DNA of 64,000 nucleotides from Ardenticatenaceae bacterium (GCA_030065875.1 JASJCR010000001.1:1-64000), one strand, 5' to 3'; positions 53,039 through 62,958 are shown, counted from the stretch's first letter. A program made the numbers and translations. The notes: generated from the letters alone by a model not told the origin.

Positions 53039-53090
53039 AAAGGAGACAAGAGACAAGAGACGAGAGACCAGAGACAGGAGACAAGAGGTT
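53039..53090. repeat. Short tandem repeat of GAGACAAGAGAC units
   Basis: Purine-rich AGACAAGAGACGAGAGACCA units run with a period of about 7-8 bp. Similar tracts on either strand occur at 54620-54655 and 33097-33130. It is not a CRISPR array: the units are too short and there are no spacers. Confidence 0.6.
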
Positions 53091-53159
53091 GTTTTAACTG
53101 GGTACTCGGCAGTGAAAGGTTGGTAAATCGTCAAAAGGCCAGACGTGATTAGGTGAACT

Positions 53160-53681
53160 ATGATTATTGAGTACAATGGAAAATCTCCTCAAATTGCCGC
53201 TGATGTTTTTGTAGCCCCCACGGCCGTCATCATTGGCGACGTCCTTATTGGATCGGGGTCAAGCGTGTGGTTTGGGGCGATTATTCGCGGAGATACCGGC
53301 CGCATTCGAATCGGTTCTGGGGTAAGCGTGCAGGACAACGCCGTCATCCACGTCAACGGCCGCAACGACACCATCATTGAAAATGATATCACCATTGGGC
53401 ACGCGGCCGTCCTTGAGGGATGCCATATTTTTGATGGGGCCTTGATCGGGATGAACGCCACAATTTTAGACGGGGCGGTCATCGAGAAGGGAGCAGTTAT
53501 TGCGGCCGGCAGCGTGGTGCGCGAGAATTTTGTGGTGCCGGCGGCTACTTTGCTGGCCGGCGTGCCCGGAAAAGTCAGGGGGGCAATTTCACCGGAAGTT
53601 CAGGCCCGATTAGCCGCAGCCCCAGATGAATATCGGGGGTTTGCGGCTAATTATCTGGCGGCCGGCATCGACAAGCTTTGA
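53160..53681 (+). CDS. Gamma-class carbonic anhydrase family protein
   Basis: The 173-aa left-handed beta-helix protein has hexapeptide repeats (IRIGSGVSVQDNAVIHV, IGHAAVLEGCHIFDGALIGM). The zinc-ligand histidines sit in VIHV, IGHA and GCHI as expected for the gamma class; the activity of stand-alone members varies. It hydrates CO2 or acts as a related transferase (PaaY-like). No partner genes are linked. Confidence 0.9.
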   Translation: MIIEYNGKSPQIAADVFVAPTAVIIGDVLIGSGSSVWFGAIIRGDTGRIRIGSGVSVQDNAVIHVNGRNDTIIENDITIGHAAVLEGCHIFDGALIGMNATILDGAVIEKGAVIAAGSVVRENFVVPAATLLAGVPGKVRGAISPEVQARLAAAPDEYRGFAANYLAAGIDKL

Positions 53682-53690
53682 AATTTTTAT

Positions 53691-54557
53691 TTAATCATCA
53701 TCAAACGTGAATTTTCGATCCTGCCGCTTATCAGCAGAGATAGTGTTGCCCTGCGGCCGGCTAAATAATTCCCCACGCAGGATCGTGACCGCCTGGCCGG
53801 TTAATTTAACCCGCTCCCCATCGATTTCTACGATCATGGAGCCACTGCGGGCAGAAGCCTGGAGAGCGTTGAGCGACTTCTTATTCAATTTTTTGGCCCA
53901 GTACGGTCCAAGCGTGCAGTGAGCTGATCCGGTAACCGGATCTTCCGGCACGCCAACGGCCGGGCCAAAAAATCTGGATACGATATCAAATTCTTCATTT
54001 CCAGCAGCCGTGATGATGATCCCTCGGGCCTCAATTTGACTTAAGTGGCTCATGTCTGGTTTGAGCGAGATGACCTGTTCCGCCGATTCCAGCTCCAGCA
54101 GATAATCAAATTCACTTCGCCCAATAAAAACGGGGTTTTCCACCTTTAGGGCCTGCAGCAGTCCGGCCGGCTGTTCCGCTGGAACAGCCTCCTTGGCCGG
54201 AAAGTTCAGCGTAATATGCCCAGGATTGGCCATCGAGGCTGTTAAACGGCCGCTGCGAGTGTCAAAACGGGCTTCATCCGTGGGTTTGAGATATCCCTCC
54301 GTCCACAAAATGTGGGCGGTGGCCAGCGTCGCGTGCCCGCACAAATCGACTTCTACGGCCGGTGTAAACCAGCGCAGCTGAAATGCCCGGCTAAATGGAT
54401 CGGTCGGAGGAGAGACAAACGCCGTTTCTGACAGGTTCATCTCTGCGGCCACGCTTTGCATCCACGCCTCAGGCTGCTCTTTTTCGAGAATACACACCGC
54501 GGCCGGGTTGCCGCGAAACGGTTCATGGGTAAAGGCATCAACTTGAAAGAGTTTCAT
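53691..54557 (-). CDS. PhzF-family isomerase/epimerase
   Basis: The 288-aa protein begins LFQVDAFTHEPFRGNPAAVC and contains MNLSETAFV with the catalytic Glu, LRWFTPAVEVDLCGHATLA and EDPVTGSAHCTLGPYW, which together define the PhzF/DapF-like fold. The substrate is unknown; the family ranges from phenazine biosynthesis to amino acid epimerisation. It lies downstream of the subtilase gene on the same strand but may not be in its operon. Confidence 0.9.
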   Translation of the reverse strand: MKLFQVDAFTHEPFRGNPAAVCILEKEQPEAWMQSVAAEMNLSETAFVSPPTDPFSRAFQLRWFTPAVEVDLCGHATLATAHILWTEGYLKPTDEARFDTRSGRLTASMANPGHITLNFPAKEAVPAEQPAGLLQALKVENPVFIGRSEFDYLLELESAEQVISLKPDMSHLSQIEARGIIITAAGNEEFDIVSRFFGPAVGVPEDPVTGSAHCTLGPYWAKKLNKKSLNALQASARSGSMIVEIDGERVKLTGQAVTILRGELFSRPQGNTISADKRQDRKFTFDDD

Positions 54558-54619
54558 AATTTACTTCCTGTGCCCCGAGTATATTGAGACCGCAGATTAG
54601 AGACAACCATGTTTGGCCA

Positions 54620-54655
54620 TAGACTCTCTTCTCTTTTCTCTCTTCTCTTATCTTT
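54620..54655. repeat. Pyrimidine-rich low-complexity tract
   Basis: CTCTTCTCTTTTCTCTCTTC-type sequence overlaps the subtilase stop codon. It is the same composition as the tracts near 33100 and, on the opposite strand, 53040. Confidence 0.5.
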
Positions 54656-57074
54656 TTACGACCGGTATCCAACTTTGATAAACAAAATCAATGGGATAGA
54701 CCGCCACAGGGAAGCGGGCGGAAGAGATGTTGGCCTGATCCGGGGTTAAAACCATTTCGCCGGTCAGCCACGCCGTATCTAAAGGCTGTGATCCGGCGTT
54801 AAAGAATACCTGCAGGGTGATTGATTGATCAGGGGCCAGGGTAAATGAATCTGGCGTAACTGAGCTGATGGTGCCCATGGGGGTGGTGATCGCTGCCGAC
54901 CAGGTGATACTTTGGGTCGTTCCATTTGTGACGGTGCGCTCCCAAGAACAAACTCGCTGGCAATCCCCATCGATCAAGGTTGGGAAGTTGAGCGTTTCCG
55001 GATCCTTTCCGTCTACGGCCGGATTTAACGCTTCAAAATCAGCTGTTGTGATTTCCATGATTAAGCCGCTTGCCCCGGCCGCGCCCAGGTCAATTTGCCC
55101 TGAACCTTGTACGAAGGGGGATGCAATGTCAACCCCATCGGTATCTATCCCTACCGGTCGGGCGGTTAACATGAGCGCTGAGGCGATTTCCTGAGGGGTC
55201 CATTCGGGGTGTAACGCCTTTAAAAGCGCCGCTGCCCCGGCCACGTGTGGACTGGACATAGACGTGCCGTCCATTAGTCGAAAAGTCGACGTGCCGTCCC
55301 CCCCGCCGCCTTGCCGATGGGCTGATAAGATATTGACCCCTGGGGCAAACACGGCCGGAACCAAAACATCAGGAAAAACCGACGCCGGTCCCCGAGATGA
55401 AAACCGGGCGATATGACTTCCAAAGGTCGGATCGATCGTGGCTTGAGAGGTGTCGATTGTGCCGCTGATTGCACCACCGGGTGCGGCTGTTTGAAAGGCA
55501 ATGAGATTTTGATAATCGCTGTAGGTGATGTGTACCCCTGGGAGCACGTGCGCATCTGCAACCAGAGCCCCGAATCCCCCCGCAGCAGCCTCAGGCTGGG
55601 CTAAAATCAATCCACCTGCCCCCCCATCAAGGACGGTTTGCCCTTTGCTGACCCGACTATAAAAGCCGTCGCGTCGACAAACAACGATTTCTCCGGAAAA
55701 TGTGCCTGGCGGGAAAATTCCTGGTGAGCACCGGCCGACGTCATCCGGGGTGTACCCACCGCTTAAATCGGCCTGATTTTCGTAATCGGCCGCAAAAACA
55801 ACCGGGGCCAGCCCGCTCCCCCCATGACGAGTGAGGCCATAGAAAGAGAGAGTGCTGCCGTTGGTATCGCTGATTGTTACGGTGGCGGCAAATGCCCGAT
55901 TATGCGTGCCTGCCCCAACGATTGTCAGCCAGGGTAAATCAGCTGGAGCGCCGATGGTTGATAGATCAGGCCCCCAATTCCCGGCCGATGCAGCCACAAA
56001 AATCCCCGCGTCTCGGATCGAAAGCCACGTTTGGGAAGCGAGGTCTGACCAAACATCGAGGGTCGGAATCGGAGAACCGATTGAATAATTTACGACGTCA
56101 ACGACCCCATCCAGCAGGATTTGTTCCCAGGCCAGCTGCTGTGCCAGGCCAGGACAGCTGTTTAGGGAATCGGAACAAACATCATACATGATGATGTTTG
56201 CCTGCGGGGCGACACCCTGAATGGTGGTGGTGAAGAAACCATCTGGTGTCGAAATACCGGCGCTGATAACGTTGCCGGCGGCTGTCGCGGCGGTGTGTGA
56301 ACCGTGGCCATGTGTATCCCGCGGATTGGCGTCGGCGGGGGCAAATCCCCATACCCCGATAAGTTTATCATTGCAGGGAAAGGAAGGATCATACGCGACA
56401 ATCCCGGCCGCCGGAGCGGTATTGGATGAATCACATACTCCCAGATAATTTCCTGATCCCAGTGGATTGGTGTGGTCATACCCATCTCCACTGAGGTCCG
56501 CAAATGCCGGATTCCAGGGATCGATTCCGGTATCCATGATCCCGATGACAATATTTGCGCCGCGGGTGGCGGTCAGACCGGTCAACCCTTGCCACAGGGC
56601 AGGGGCGTTGACCCAATCCGGACCGGCATCGGTTAGGGGAGTGTAGATGACCTCTTCTTCGATATGCAGTACGGCCGGGTGCTGGGCCAGTTGAACTGCT
56701 TGATCAGCCGTGAGTTCGACGGCAAAACCGTTAAAAGTGGCCGCAAATTCCGCTTCAACCGACAGCGTCAAATCATAACGGTCAGCGACCGAATCGATAA
56801 AAGCGCCTCTTTTTTCAGCCAGGTAAACCGCATATGGATGATCGGTCGCTATCTTTTTGATTTTATCCTGCGCGGTCGAAACAGCTGGATAACCGGGGAG
56901 GTGGCCATCATACCGGGGGAGAGAGAGATCATCTAAAACCACAAAATAGATGGATCGCTCCGATTCACTACTGGCAGTGTTTGGATGGGTCAATGGTGAG
57001 AAAGATAAAAATATCATTCCAATCAGGGATGAAAATAAGGGAAAGAGCAGCCGATTTAAGAATTTAATTTTCAT
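54648..57074 (-). CDS. Secreted subtilisin-like serine protease (S8) with PA insert
   Basis: The 808-aa protease has a signal peptide and an inhibitor-like propeptide (about 40-150). The catalytic triad motifs are VIGIMDTGIDPWNP (Asp near 180), DTHGHGSHTAATAAG (His near 258) and DGTSMSSPHVAGAAALL (Ser near 606). A PA domain is inserted between His and Ser (about 390-530). The C-terminal 130 residues form a beta-rich tail ending in WIPVVKR with no sorting signal. Probably secreted and acting on external protein. Confidence 0.92.
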   Translation of the reverse strand: MKIKFLNRLLFPLFSSLIGMIFLSFSPLTHPNTASSESERSIYFVVLDDLSLPRYDGHLPGYPAVSTAQDKIKKIATDHPYAVYLAEKRGAFIDSVADRYDLTLSVEAEFAATFNGFAVELTADQAVQLAQHPAVLHIEEEVIYTPLTDAGPDWVNAPALWQGLTGLTATRGANIVIGIMDTGIDPWNPAFADLSGDGYDHTNPLGSGNYLGVCDSSNTAPAAGIVAYDPSFPCNDKLIGVWGFAPADANPRDTHGHGSHTAATAAGNVISAGISTPDGFFTTTIQGVAPQANIIMYDVCSDSLNSCPGLAQQLAWEQILLDGVVDVVNYSIGSPIPTLDVWSDLASQTWLSIRDAGIFVAASAGNWGPDLSTIGAPADLPWLTIVGAGTHNRAFAATVTISDTNGSTLSFYGLTRHGGSGLAPVVFAADYENQADLSGGYTPDDVGRCSPGIFPPGTFSGEIVVCRRDGFYSRVSKGQTVLDGGAGGLILAQPEAAAGGFGALVADAHVLPGVHITYSDYQNLIAFQTAAPGGAISGTIDTSQATIDPTFGSHIARFSSRGPASVFPDVLVPAVFAPGVNILSAHRQGGGGDGTSTFRLMDGTSMSSPHVAGAAALLKALHPEWTPQEIASALMLTARPVGIDTDGVDIASPFVQGSGQIDLGAAGASGLIMEITTADFEALNPAVDGKDPETLNFPTLIDGDCQRVCSWERTVTNGTTQSITWSAAITTPMGTISSVTPDSFTLAPDQSITLQVFFNAGSQPLDTAWLTGEMVLTPDQANISSARFPVAVYPIDFVYQSWIPVVKR

Positions 57075-57149
57075 AGGTCATCCAATGCCTTTCCCTCCAG
57101 AGGGGGTTCAGCGGCGGACAGGTAAAAATTCTGCCCTTAAACAGTCCGA

Positions 57150-57195
57150 CAAGCTCCCCTCTCCGTATTGGGGAGGGGCTGGGGGAGGGGTAAAT
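57150..57195. repeat. CCCCTCTCC/GGGGAGGGG hairpin repeat
   Basis: CTCCCCTCTCCGTATTGGGG and GAGGGGCTGGGGGAGGGG form a GC-rich imperfect hairpin in the 165-bp gap before the subtilase. This type of element is a frequent intergenic repeat in many genomes. Confidence 0.6.
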
Positions 57196-57238
57196 TGTCG
57201 AACTAAAAAGCGCATTTTCTCATTCATCAAGCTACCAG

Positions 57239-59440
57239 TCAGCGCCTGAATCCCAATAAGAGAGGGAAGAAACCAAAGGCCCCTTGAGAAGCTTCCCTTA
57301 AATCAATATTGACAAGACCAGAAAAAATCATCAACCATAAGAGCGCAACTGTCAATAGCAAAATTAGCATAAAAAGCAGCCATGTGGGAATTCGTGGAGG
57401 GATAATGACAATCCCCTCGGTCTTGCGGGCGATATCTTTGTTGTCAGTTTGCAAAATAAACGACAGTTTTTGTTTACGGCCGATCCATTGTCGTTTTAGA
57501 GAGCGTACGCGCACCGGGATAAGCGTATTTTGCCCCGGTTCGAGGGCCAAAACCTGGTCCGGAAGATCAAAAAGAAGGTTTTCCCCCTGATCGGGAGCCG
57601 AGATCGTTAATCTAGTGACCGCATTTCCCTGATTCTTTAGGGTGATTTCGCCACATTTGCCGTGAAAAATTTCTTTTGGTGAAAGGTCAATTTCAAATGC
57701 GGGAAAGGCGCGCAAGGTTAATTTGCCAGGGATTTCAAAATGTTGTTCTTCATCTGTTTCAACAGCGTCATTTTGGATCGGTTTTGAGTGAATGAGAACT
57801 TTAAAATGATAATCACCGGCAACGGCCGTGACGTGGCGAGGTGGATGGAGGGCGAAGGTCATGATGCCTTCCGACTGGCTGCCAAGTGAAAGTTGTTCCT
57901 CGACCGGTGTGACCCAATTTGCCGGGAGGTCAAGCAGTTCATATGAAAATCGACGTTGATGAGACGTTTGATTAAAGATATGGAGTTGAACGGGTACCCT
58001 TTGCCCCGGTTCTACAACGACTTCCTGCGGCCGAAGCGAAAATGAGTGATTGATCGAGGTGTCATCTAAAGATTTTGTTGGAGAGAGCGGCAGAGGGGAT
58101 CGGGGCCGCTCCGCCTCAGTTAACCGCAAATCACCCGTGCTTGTCATAGGCTGCTGATACGGCCGTGACCGGGTTATGCCGCTGGCTGATTGTGTTGCTG
58201 TTTGCCAAAAAATTGAAATGTTCCCGATGCGCACGATAGGTCCCACCCGCCAATATTCCGCTTTGTGAGGAGTTATTTTTGTGCCGGCTAAATAGGTTCC
58301 ATTGGTGCTTTCTAAATCGGTCAAGGTCCATCCATTTTCCGTGCGCTCGAGTTGAGCATGTTCGCGGGAGATACCTGATCCCGCCAGGATGATGTCGCAG
58401 GCGCGGCTGCGGCCGATCTTGTAGCTCTTTTCAGTCAGTTGGAAATGGTAAGACGACCCGTCTTTTTCGCGAATAACCAGGGTGTTTTGCGGCTCGGGGT
58501 GAGCCTTGGACCGGGATCCCCCTACGGCGGATTGATCGTGTAGAGAAGCGGCTGACCGGCTGTCGCTGATTGTTAACTGTTGGGCAGCTAATCGCACAGC
58601 CTGCGCCATTTCTTTTCCTTTTTGAAATCGCTCGGCCGGCTGTTTGGCCAGCGCCTTAAAAATTATTTGGGTCACCGCAGGAGGGATCCCGGATTGATAC
58701 TGGACTGGATCAGGAACGGGGGCTTCGATGTGCATTTTGACGGCCGAAGCGGGGGTATGAATGGCAAACGGCAGCCGGCCGGTCGCCAGCTGGAATAGCA
58801 CCGCCCCCAGGGCATAGAGATCAGCACGGCCGTCTATCTCTTGCCCTAAACATTGCTCTGGAGACATGTAAGGAAGCGTGCCGATCAAAGCCGCGTTGTC
58901 ACCGTCAAGCCCTTCGACGGCCACTCGGGCAAGCCCAAAATCTGAGACCAGGGCCCGAATTAACGGATCACCGGGTCGATCTGCTTTTTCAAGCGGCCGT
59001 AGAAGCACGTTGTCCGGTTTTATATCGCGGTGAACAATGCCCAGGCTGTGAGCGTGATCCAGGGCATCGGCTACCTGAGCCACAATGGCCAAACTTTCCC
59101 AAAGGTTTATCAGCTTACCGGTAATTGAGATGGATCGCATCGTCGCCCCTAAACTTCCTCCGGAAACAAGACGCATGACCATATAAAGATATTGCTCGTA
59201 GGCACCAAAGTGATAAATTGGGACGATATTGGGATGATCCAGGCGAGCGGCCGCCTGTGCTTCCTGGAGGAATTGCTGCCGAAATGAGCGCTGCCGGGCC
59301 AAATGGCTGTGCATAACTTTGATAGCCACCTGACGGTTCAAGTTAATGTCTAATCCCTGATAGACAACACCCATCCCCCCTTCACCAAGCAGGCCCGTCA
59401 AACGATAGTGATCTATTTGCTGACCGATCAATTTGTCCAT
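57239..59440 (-). CDS. Ser/Thr protein kinase with internal FHA domain and C-terminal membrane helix
   Basis: About 733 aa from the ATG at 59440. The kinase (about 10-275) has LLGEGGMGVVYQG, VAIKVMHS, HRDIKPDNVL and DFGLARV. An FHA domain (about 330-420: YKIGRSRACDIILAGSGISR, LTDLESTNGTYL) binds phosphothreonine. Two Ig-like segments follow (SLRPQEVVVEPGQRVPVQ, LRAFPAFEIDLSP), then a single helix near 688-708 close to the C-terminus. Kinase plus FHA is therefore tail-anchored on the cytoplasmic side, unlike the other kinases in the window. A 16-bp palindrome lies upstream. Confidence 0.88.
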   Translation of the reverse strand: MDKLIGQQIDHYRLTGLLGEGGMGVVYQGLDINLNRQVAIKVMHSHLARQRSFRQQFLQEAQAAARLDHPNIVPIYHFGAYEQYLYMVMRLVSGGSLGATMRSISITGKLINLWESLAIVAQVADALDHAHSLGIVHRDIKPDNVLLRPLEKADRPGDPLIRALVSDFGLARVAVEGLDGDNAALIGTLPYMSPEQCLGQEIDGRADLYALGAVLFQLATGRLPFAIHTPASAVKMHIEAPVPDPVQYQSGIPPAVTQIIFKALAKQPAERFQKGKEMAQAVRLAAQQLTISDSRSAASLHDQSAVGGSRSKAHPEPQNTLVIREKDGSSYHFQLTEKSYKIGRSRACDIILAGSGISREHAQLERTENGWTLTDLESTNGTYLAGTKITPHKAEYWRVGPIVRIGNISIFWQTATQSASGITRSRPYQQPMTSTGDLRLTEAERPRSPLPLSPTKSLDDTSINHSFSLRPQEVVVEPGQRVPVQLHIFNQTSHQRRFSYELLDLPANWVTPVEEQLSLGSQSEGIMTFALHPPRHVTAVAGDYHFKVLIHSKPIQNDAVETDEEQHFEIPGKLTLRAFPAFEIDLSPKEIFHGKCGEITLKNQGNAVTRLTISAPDQGENLLFDLPDQVLALEPGQNTLIPVRVRSLKRQWIGRKQKLSFILQTDNKDIARKTEGIVIIPPRIPTWLLFMLILLLTVALLWLMIFSGLVNIDLREASQGAFGFFPLLLGFRR

Positions 59441-59594
59441 ATTTGACACCCACAAATCAGATACCGCAACTTTAATCTGCTCTTTGCGGTAGATTGTGGT
59501 TCATCATGAGATTTTAACACAAATGTATTGGCTTCCGGCTTAGTAAAAAGATACTGTTTTTTTCTTACAATTCGGTTTTCTCTTTATCTCAGAT

Positions 59595-59610
59595 ATTGGA
59601 CCGGTCCAAT
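59595..59610. promoter_or_regulatory. 16-bp perfect palindrome ATTGGACCGGTCCAAT
   Basis: Located in the 375-bp divergent gap between the FHA kinase and the DUF1800 gene. Perfect dyad symmetry in a divergent intergenic region suggests an operator. No matching second site was noticed nearby. Confidence 0.4.
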
Positions 59611-59763
59611 GCCAGAGATTCGAGATCTTACGATGTCAAGGCGTCCCATTCACGAAAAATTCACGTGATTTGGGGTTTTTTGTACCTGGATTTATCCGTT
59701 GGAGTGTAATTTTTACTACACATTCCCTAAATTTGGATCGTTACTATTGAGTGAGGAGCCTTT

Positions 59764-59805
59764 ATGAAGAAGAGTGTGGTGTTAATCATTTTGAATAGTG
59801 GATAG
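59764..59805 (+). CDS. Possible 13-codon leader peptide before the DUF1800 gene
   Basis: ATG at 59764 follows GAGGAG at good spacing and encodes MKKSVVLIILNSG, stopping at 59803-59805, ten bases before the next start. The hydrophobic sequence and coupling to the downstream gene suggest translational coupling or attenuation. It is too short to be sure. Confidence 0.35.
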   Translation: MKKSVVLIILNSG

Positions 59806-59815
59806 GCGGGGAAAA

Positions 59816-61534
59816 ATGCAGCATACCTTGAGTAAAGATCAGACCCAATCTGAGAATGGATCGTCGCGTCGTGACTTTTTAAAACAGCTTGGCGTGGCGG
59901 GCACCCTAATGGCTTTTGGCGGGGAAACAACATTGCTTTCATCAACGGCGCAGCTCTCCGCGGAGATGTCGGCCGTCAGTGCTTCGCCGCCTTCTGTGGC
60001 CCTGATTGCTTTAAACCGGATGGGCTTTGGTCCTCGCCTGGGGGATATCGCCGCCTTTGAGGCCCTTGGCGGTAACGATGTTGATCGGATGAATGCGTAC
60101 GTCGATCAGCAGATCAACCCGGATACGATCGATGATTCAGCTTTTGACGCCCTTTATGCTCAATTTAATCCGCAAACGCTAAGTAAATCACGAACCCAGC
60201 TGTGGCAGGATCATATCGTTGCCGACCCGCAGTGGAACATTCGCATGCTCCCATTTTATGAAGTCGAGCGCATGACTTTTTTGCGGGCGATGTTTTCGAA
60301 AAAACAGCTGGTCGAGGTATTGGCTGATTTCTGGCACAATCATTTTAACGTTTACGCCTACGAGTATTACATCGGCCCTACGTGGCCGTATTTTGATCGC
60401 GAAGTTATTCGCAACAATATTTTTGGGAATTTCCGCGATATGCTGGGGTTGGTGGCTAAGAGCTCGGCGATGCTTTACTACCTGGATAATGCAGGCAATC
60501 GAGTGGCCGGCCCAAACGAAAACTATGCTCGGGAGCTGTTTGAACTACACACGTTAGGGGCTGAAAATTACCTCGGGGTTATGCCACAGGGAGATGTGCC
60601 TCTGGAAGACGGCGTGCCAGTCGGTTATGTGGATGGCGATATTTATGAAGCCACTCGCTGTTTTACCGGTTGGACGGTGAATGATCGCAATGATTACACT
60701 CCGGTAGGGAATACAGGTGAGGTGTATTATCGTGGCGATTGGCACGACCGTTTTCAAAAGTATGTGTTGGGTCAGTGGGTTCCTGCTGATCAAACGGTAC
60801 AGCAAGATGGAGAAGCCGTACTGGATCGAGTTGCTTATCACAAGGGCACCAGCCGCTACATTGCTCGTAAACTTTGTCGCCGACTGATCAGCGATAATCC
60901 GCCGGAACCTCTGATTCAGTCGGCTGCTGATATTTTTTACAATCAGCGGTTTGCCAGCGATCAATTAAAACAGGTGGTGGAACACATTCTGAAATCAACG
61001 GAATTCCGCACAACCTGGGGGGAAAAGGTTAAGCGGCCGTTTGAGTATGTCGTCAGCGCCTGCCGTGCATTAGACTCGAACCTCGTCATCAAAACGTACG
61101 ACAGCCCCAGCGATTCGTTTATGTGGAATTACGGCCGAACCAGCCAGAAACTCTTTCAGTGGCAGGCTCCGGATGGATATCCGGATGATAAAAACGCCTG
61201 GCTCTCAACCATGTCTTTGGTCATGAACTGGCGCATGGTCAAATGGTTTGTTGGGGCCAATCACAATGATATTTTTCATGCCGATATTGTGGGGCAAACG
61301 CCCACTAATCTGCAGACCGCTACAGAGCTCGCCGATTTTTGGATAAATCGCTTAATCCATCGCACCCTCGATGCCAATATTCGACAGGAAATCATCGATT
61401 TTATGGCCCAGGATGAGGGGGCGGATACCCCTCTGCCGGTATTCCAGGAATCTTGGCCTGGGCCTCAATACCGGAACCGCTTGCGGGTGATGGTGGCCCT
61501 TATACTGCAGATCCCTGCGTTTCACGAGAAATAA
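59816..61534 (+). CDS. DUF1800 family Tat-exported protein
   Basis: The 572-aa protein starts at the ATG at 59816 after GGGG/AAAA; the GTG at 59798 is less likely. Twin-arginine signal SRRDFLKQLGVAGTLMAFGG. The body matches DUF1800: ALNRMGFGPRLGDIAAFEAL, NHFNVYAYEYY, YARELFELHTLGAENYL and DGYPDDKNAWLST. Members usually pair with a DUF1501 gene, as here. Function unknown; proposed to act on extracellular polymers. Confidence 0.88.
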   Translation: MQHTLSKDQTQSENGSSRRDFLKQLGVAGTLMAFGGETTLLSSTAQLSAEMSAVSASPPSVALIALNRMGFGPRLGDIAAFEALGGNDVDRMNAYVDQQINPDTIDDSAFDALYAQFNPQTLSKSRTQLWQDHIVADPQWNIRMLPFYEVERMTFLRAMFSKKQLVEVLADFWHNHFNVYAYEYYIGPTWPYFDREVIRNNIFGNFRDMLGLVAKSSAMLYYLDNAGNRVAGPNENYARELFELHTLGAENYLGVMPQGDVPLEDGVPVGYVDGDIYEATRCFTGWTVNDRNDYTPVGNTGEVYYRGDWHDRFQKYVLGQWVPADQTVQQDGEAVLDRVAYHKGTSRYIARKLCRRLISDNPPEPLIQSAADIFYNQRFASDQLKQVVEHILKSTEFRTTWGEKVKRPFEYVVSACRALDSNLVIKTYDSPSDSFMWNYGRTSQKLFQWQAPDGYPDDKNAWLSTMSLVMNWRMVKWFVGANHNDIFHADIVGQTPTNLQTATELADFWINRLIHRTLDANIRQEIIDFMAQDEGADTPLPVFQESWPGPQYRNRLRVMVALILQIPAFHEK

Positions 61535-61576
61535 AGCATCACCAATTGCCTTTACTATTTCTGAGGTAAAACAATC

Positions 61577-62929
61577 ATGATTAAAACAACCAGACGTGGG
61601 TTTATGGTTGGCTGTTCGGCCGCCATTGCCGGTATGGCCGGTGCTCGAATGAATTTTGCTGCCTTTGGCAGTGCAGAGGCTGAGCCCAACCAGGAGATAT
61701 TGGTGGTGGTGTTCCTGCGCGGCGGATGGGATGTCCTTAATGTGGTTACTCCTCGTGTTGGTCATCCGGACCGCATACACTACGAGGAAAAACGGCCGGA
61801 TTTAAGATTGCCGGATAATTCTTTGCTTCCCCTTGGCAGCCACGCTTTTGGTCTTCATCCATCAGCCACTGGATTACACGAGCTGTACAATGCAGGCAAG
61901 TTATCTATCGTGCAAGCCACGGGAATGCACAGCAATACTCGCAGCCATTTTGATGCTATGGCTTACATGGAGCTTGGCACACCCGACAGCCGATCTTCAT
62001 CAACCGGCTGGATTACCCGACATATGCAGACCGCCACGTCGCTGCCGGAAGAAATGCTGTTTCCAGCTATGTCGGCCGGCAATTTGCAAAGTCAATCCCT
62101 CCTTGGGTATCACGAAGCGGTGGCTATGAGTTCGGTCTCCCGCTTTAATTTGCGCACCGGGCCGTGGGGATGGCATGATGAGCACGATCTTTCTCTCCAG
62201 AATATATACGGCGCCGGCACACCCGGCACATCACCGATTACAGATGCGGGTATGGCAGCCGTGGATGCGATGAAGTATGTAGATGATGCAACCGGTGGGA
62301 GCAGCAGCTACAATCCCAGTGGAGGCGCAGAGTACCCCAGCGGCAGTTTTGGCAACAACCTGAAGCTTATCGCCCAAATGATCAAGCTGCAGTTAGGTCT
62401 TCGGGTTGCCACAATTGATTTGGGTGGATGGGACACCCATGACAATCAAGCGTACAGCAACGGCACTCAAGGTCATTTCCCTAATCTCCTCAGGACACTA
62501 TCCGACGGGATGCGGGCATTTTACACCGACCTGAGCGGGTGTAATTCAAATTATGATCGTCGCACGACCTTGGTGGTGATGAGCGAGTTTGGCCGTCGTC
62601 TTCGTGAAAATGATCAGCGAGGAACCGATCACGGTCATGGCGGTATGATGCTGGCCATGGGTGGCACGATAAATGGCGGTTTGTACGGACAGTGGCCTGG
62701 ATTACACACGGATCAGCTGTATGATCAAGCGGATTTGGCCGTCACCACAGATTATCGCACCGTTTTATCCGAACTGCTGGTTAATCGACTGGAAAACAAT
62801 AATCTCAGTCAGGTTTTCCCCAGCTACACAGGACATACACCGATGGGTATTTTTAACCCGGTGAACCCGGCCGTTGATTATGCCATCGCCTGTAATAATC
62901 GCACCTATTTGCCCTCCGTTCTCAAATAA
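61577..62929 (+). CDS. DUF1501 family Tat-exported protein
   Basis: The 450-aa protein has a twin-arginine signal (TTRRGFMVGCSAAIAGMAGA). DUF1501 motifs are VVVFLRGGWDVLNVV, GMHSNTRSHFDAM, LGGWDTHDNQ and DHGHGGMMLAMGGTI. The fold is related to sulfatases/alkaline phosphatases (inferred). It is co-transcribed with the DUF1800 gene 42 bp upstream and followed by a terminator. Such pairs are common in Planctomycetota and Chloroflexota. Confidence 0.88.
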   Translation: MIKTTRRGFMVGCSAAIAGMAGARMNFAAFGSAEAEPNQEILVVVFLRGGWDVLNVVTPRVGHPDRIHYEEKRPDLRLPDNSLLPLGSHAFGLHPSATGLHELYNAGKLSIVQATGMHSNTRSHFDAMAYMELGTPDSRSSSTGWITRHMQTATSLPEEMLFPAMSAGNLQSQSLLGYHEAVAMSSVSRFNLRTGPWGWHDEHDLSLQNIYGAGTPGTSPITDAGMAAVDAMKYVDDATGGSSSYNPSGGAEYPSGSFGNNLKLIAQMIKLQLGLRVATIDLGGWDTHDNQAYSNGTQGHFPNLLRTLSDGMRAFYTDLSGCNSNYDRRTTLVVMSEFGRRLRENDQRGTDHGHGGMMLAMGGTINGGLYGQWPGLHTDQLYDQADLAVTTDYRTVLSELLVNRLENNNLSQVFPSYTGHTPMGIFNPVNPAVDYAIACNNRTYLPSVLK

Positions 62930-62958
62930 ATGGCATTAATCTGATACCCTCTTTCCTT

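Noticed and set aside
53039..53090. Possible CRISPR-like array of GAGACAAGAGAC units
   Set aside because: Repeat units are 7-8 bp with no unique spacers, so this is a simple tandem repeat.
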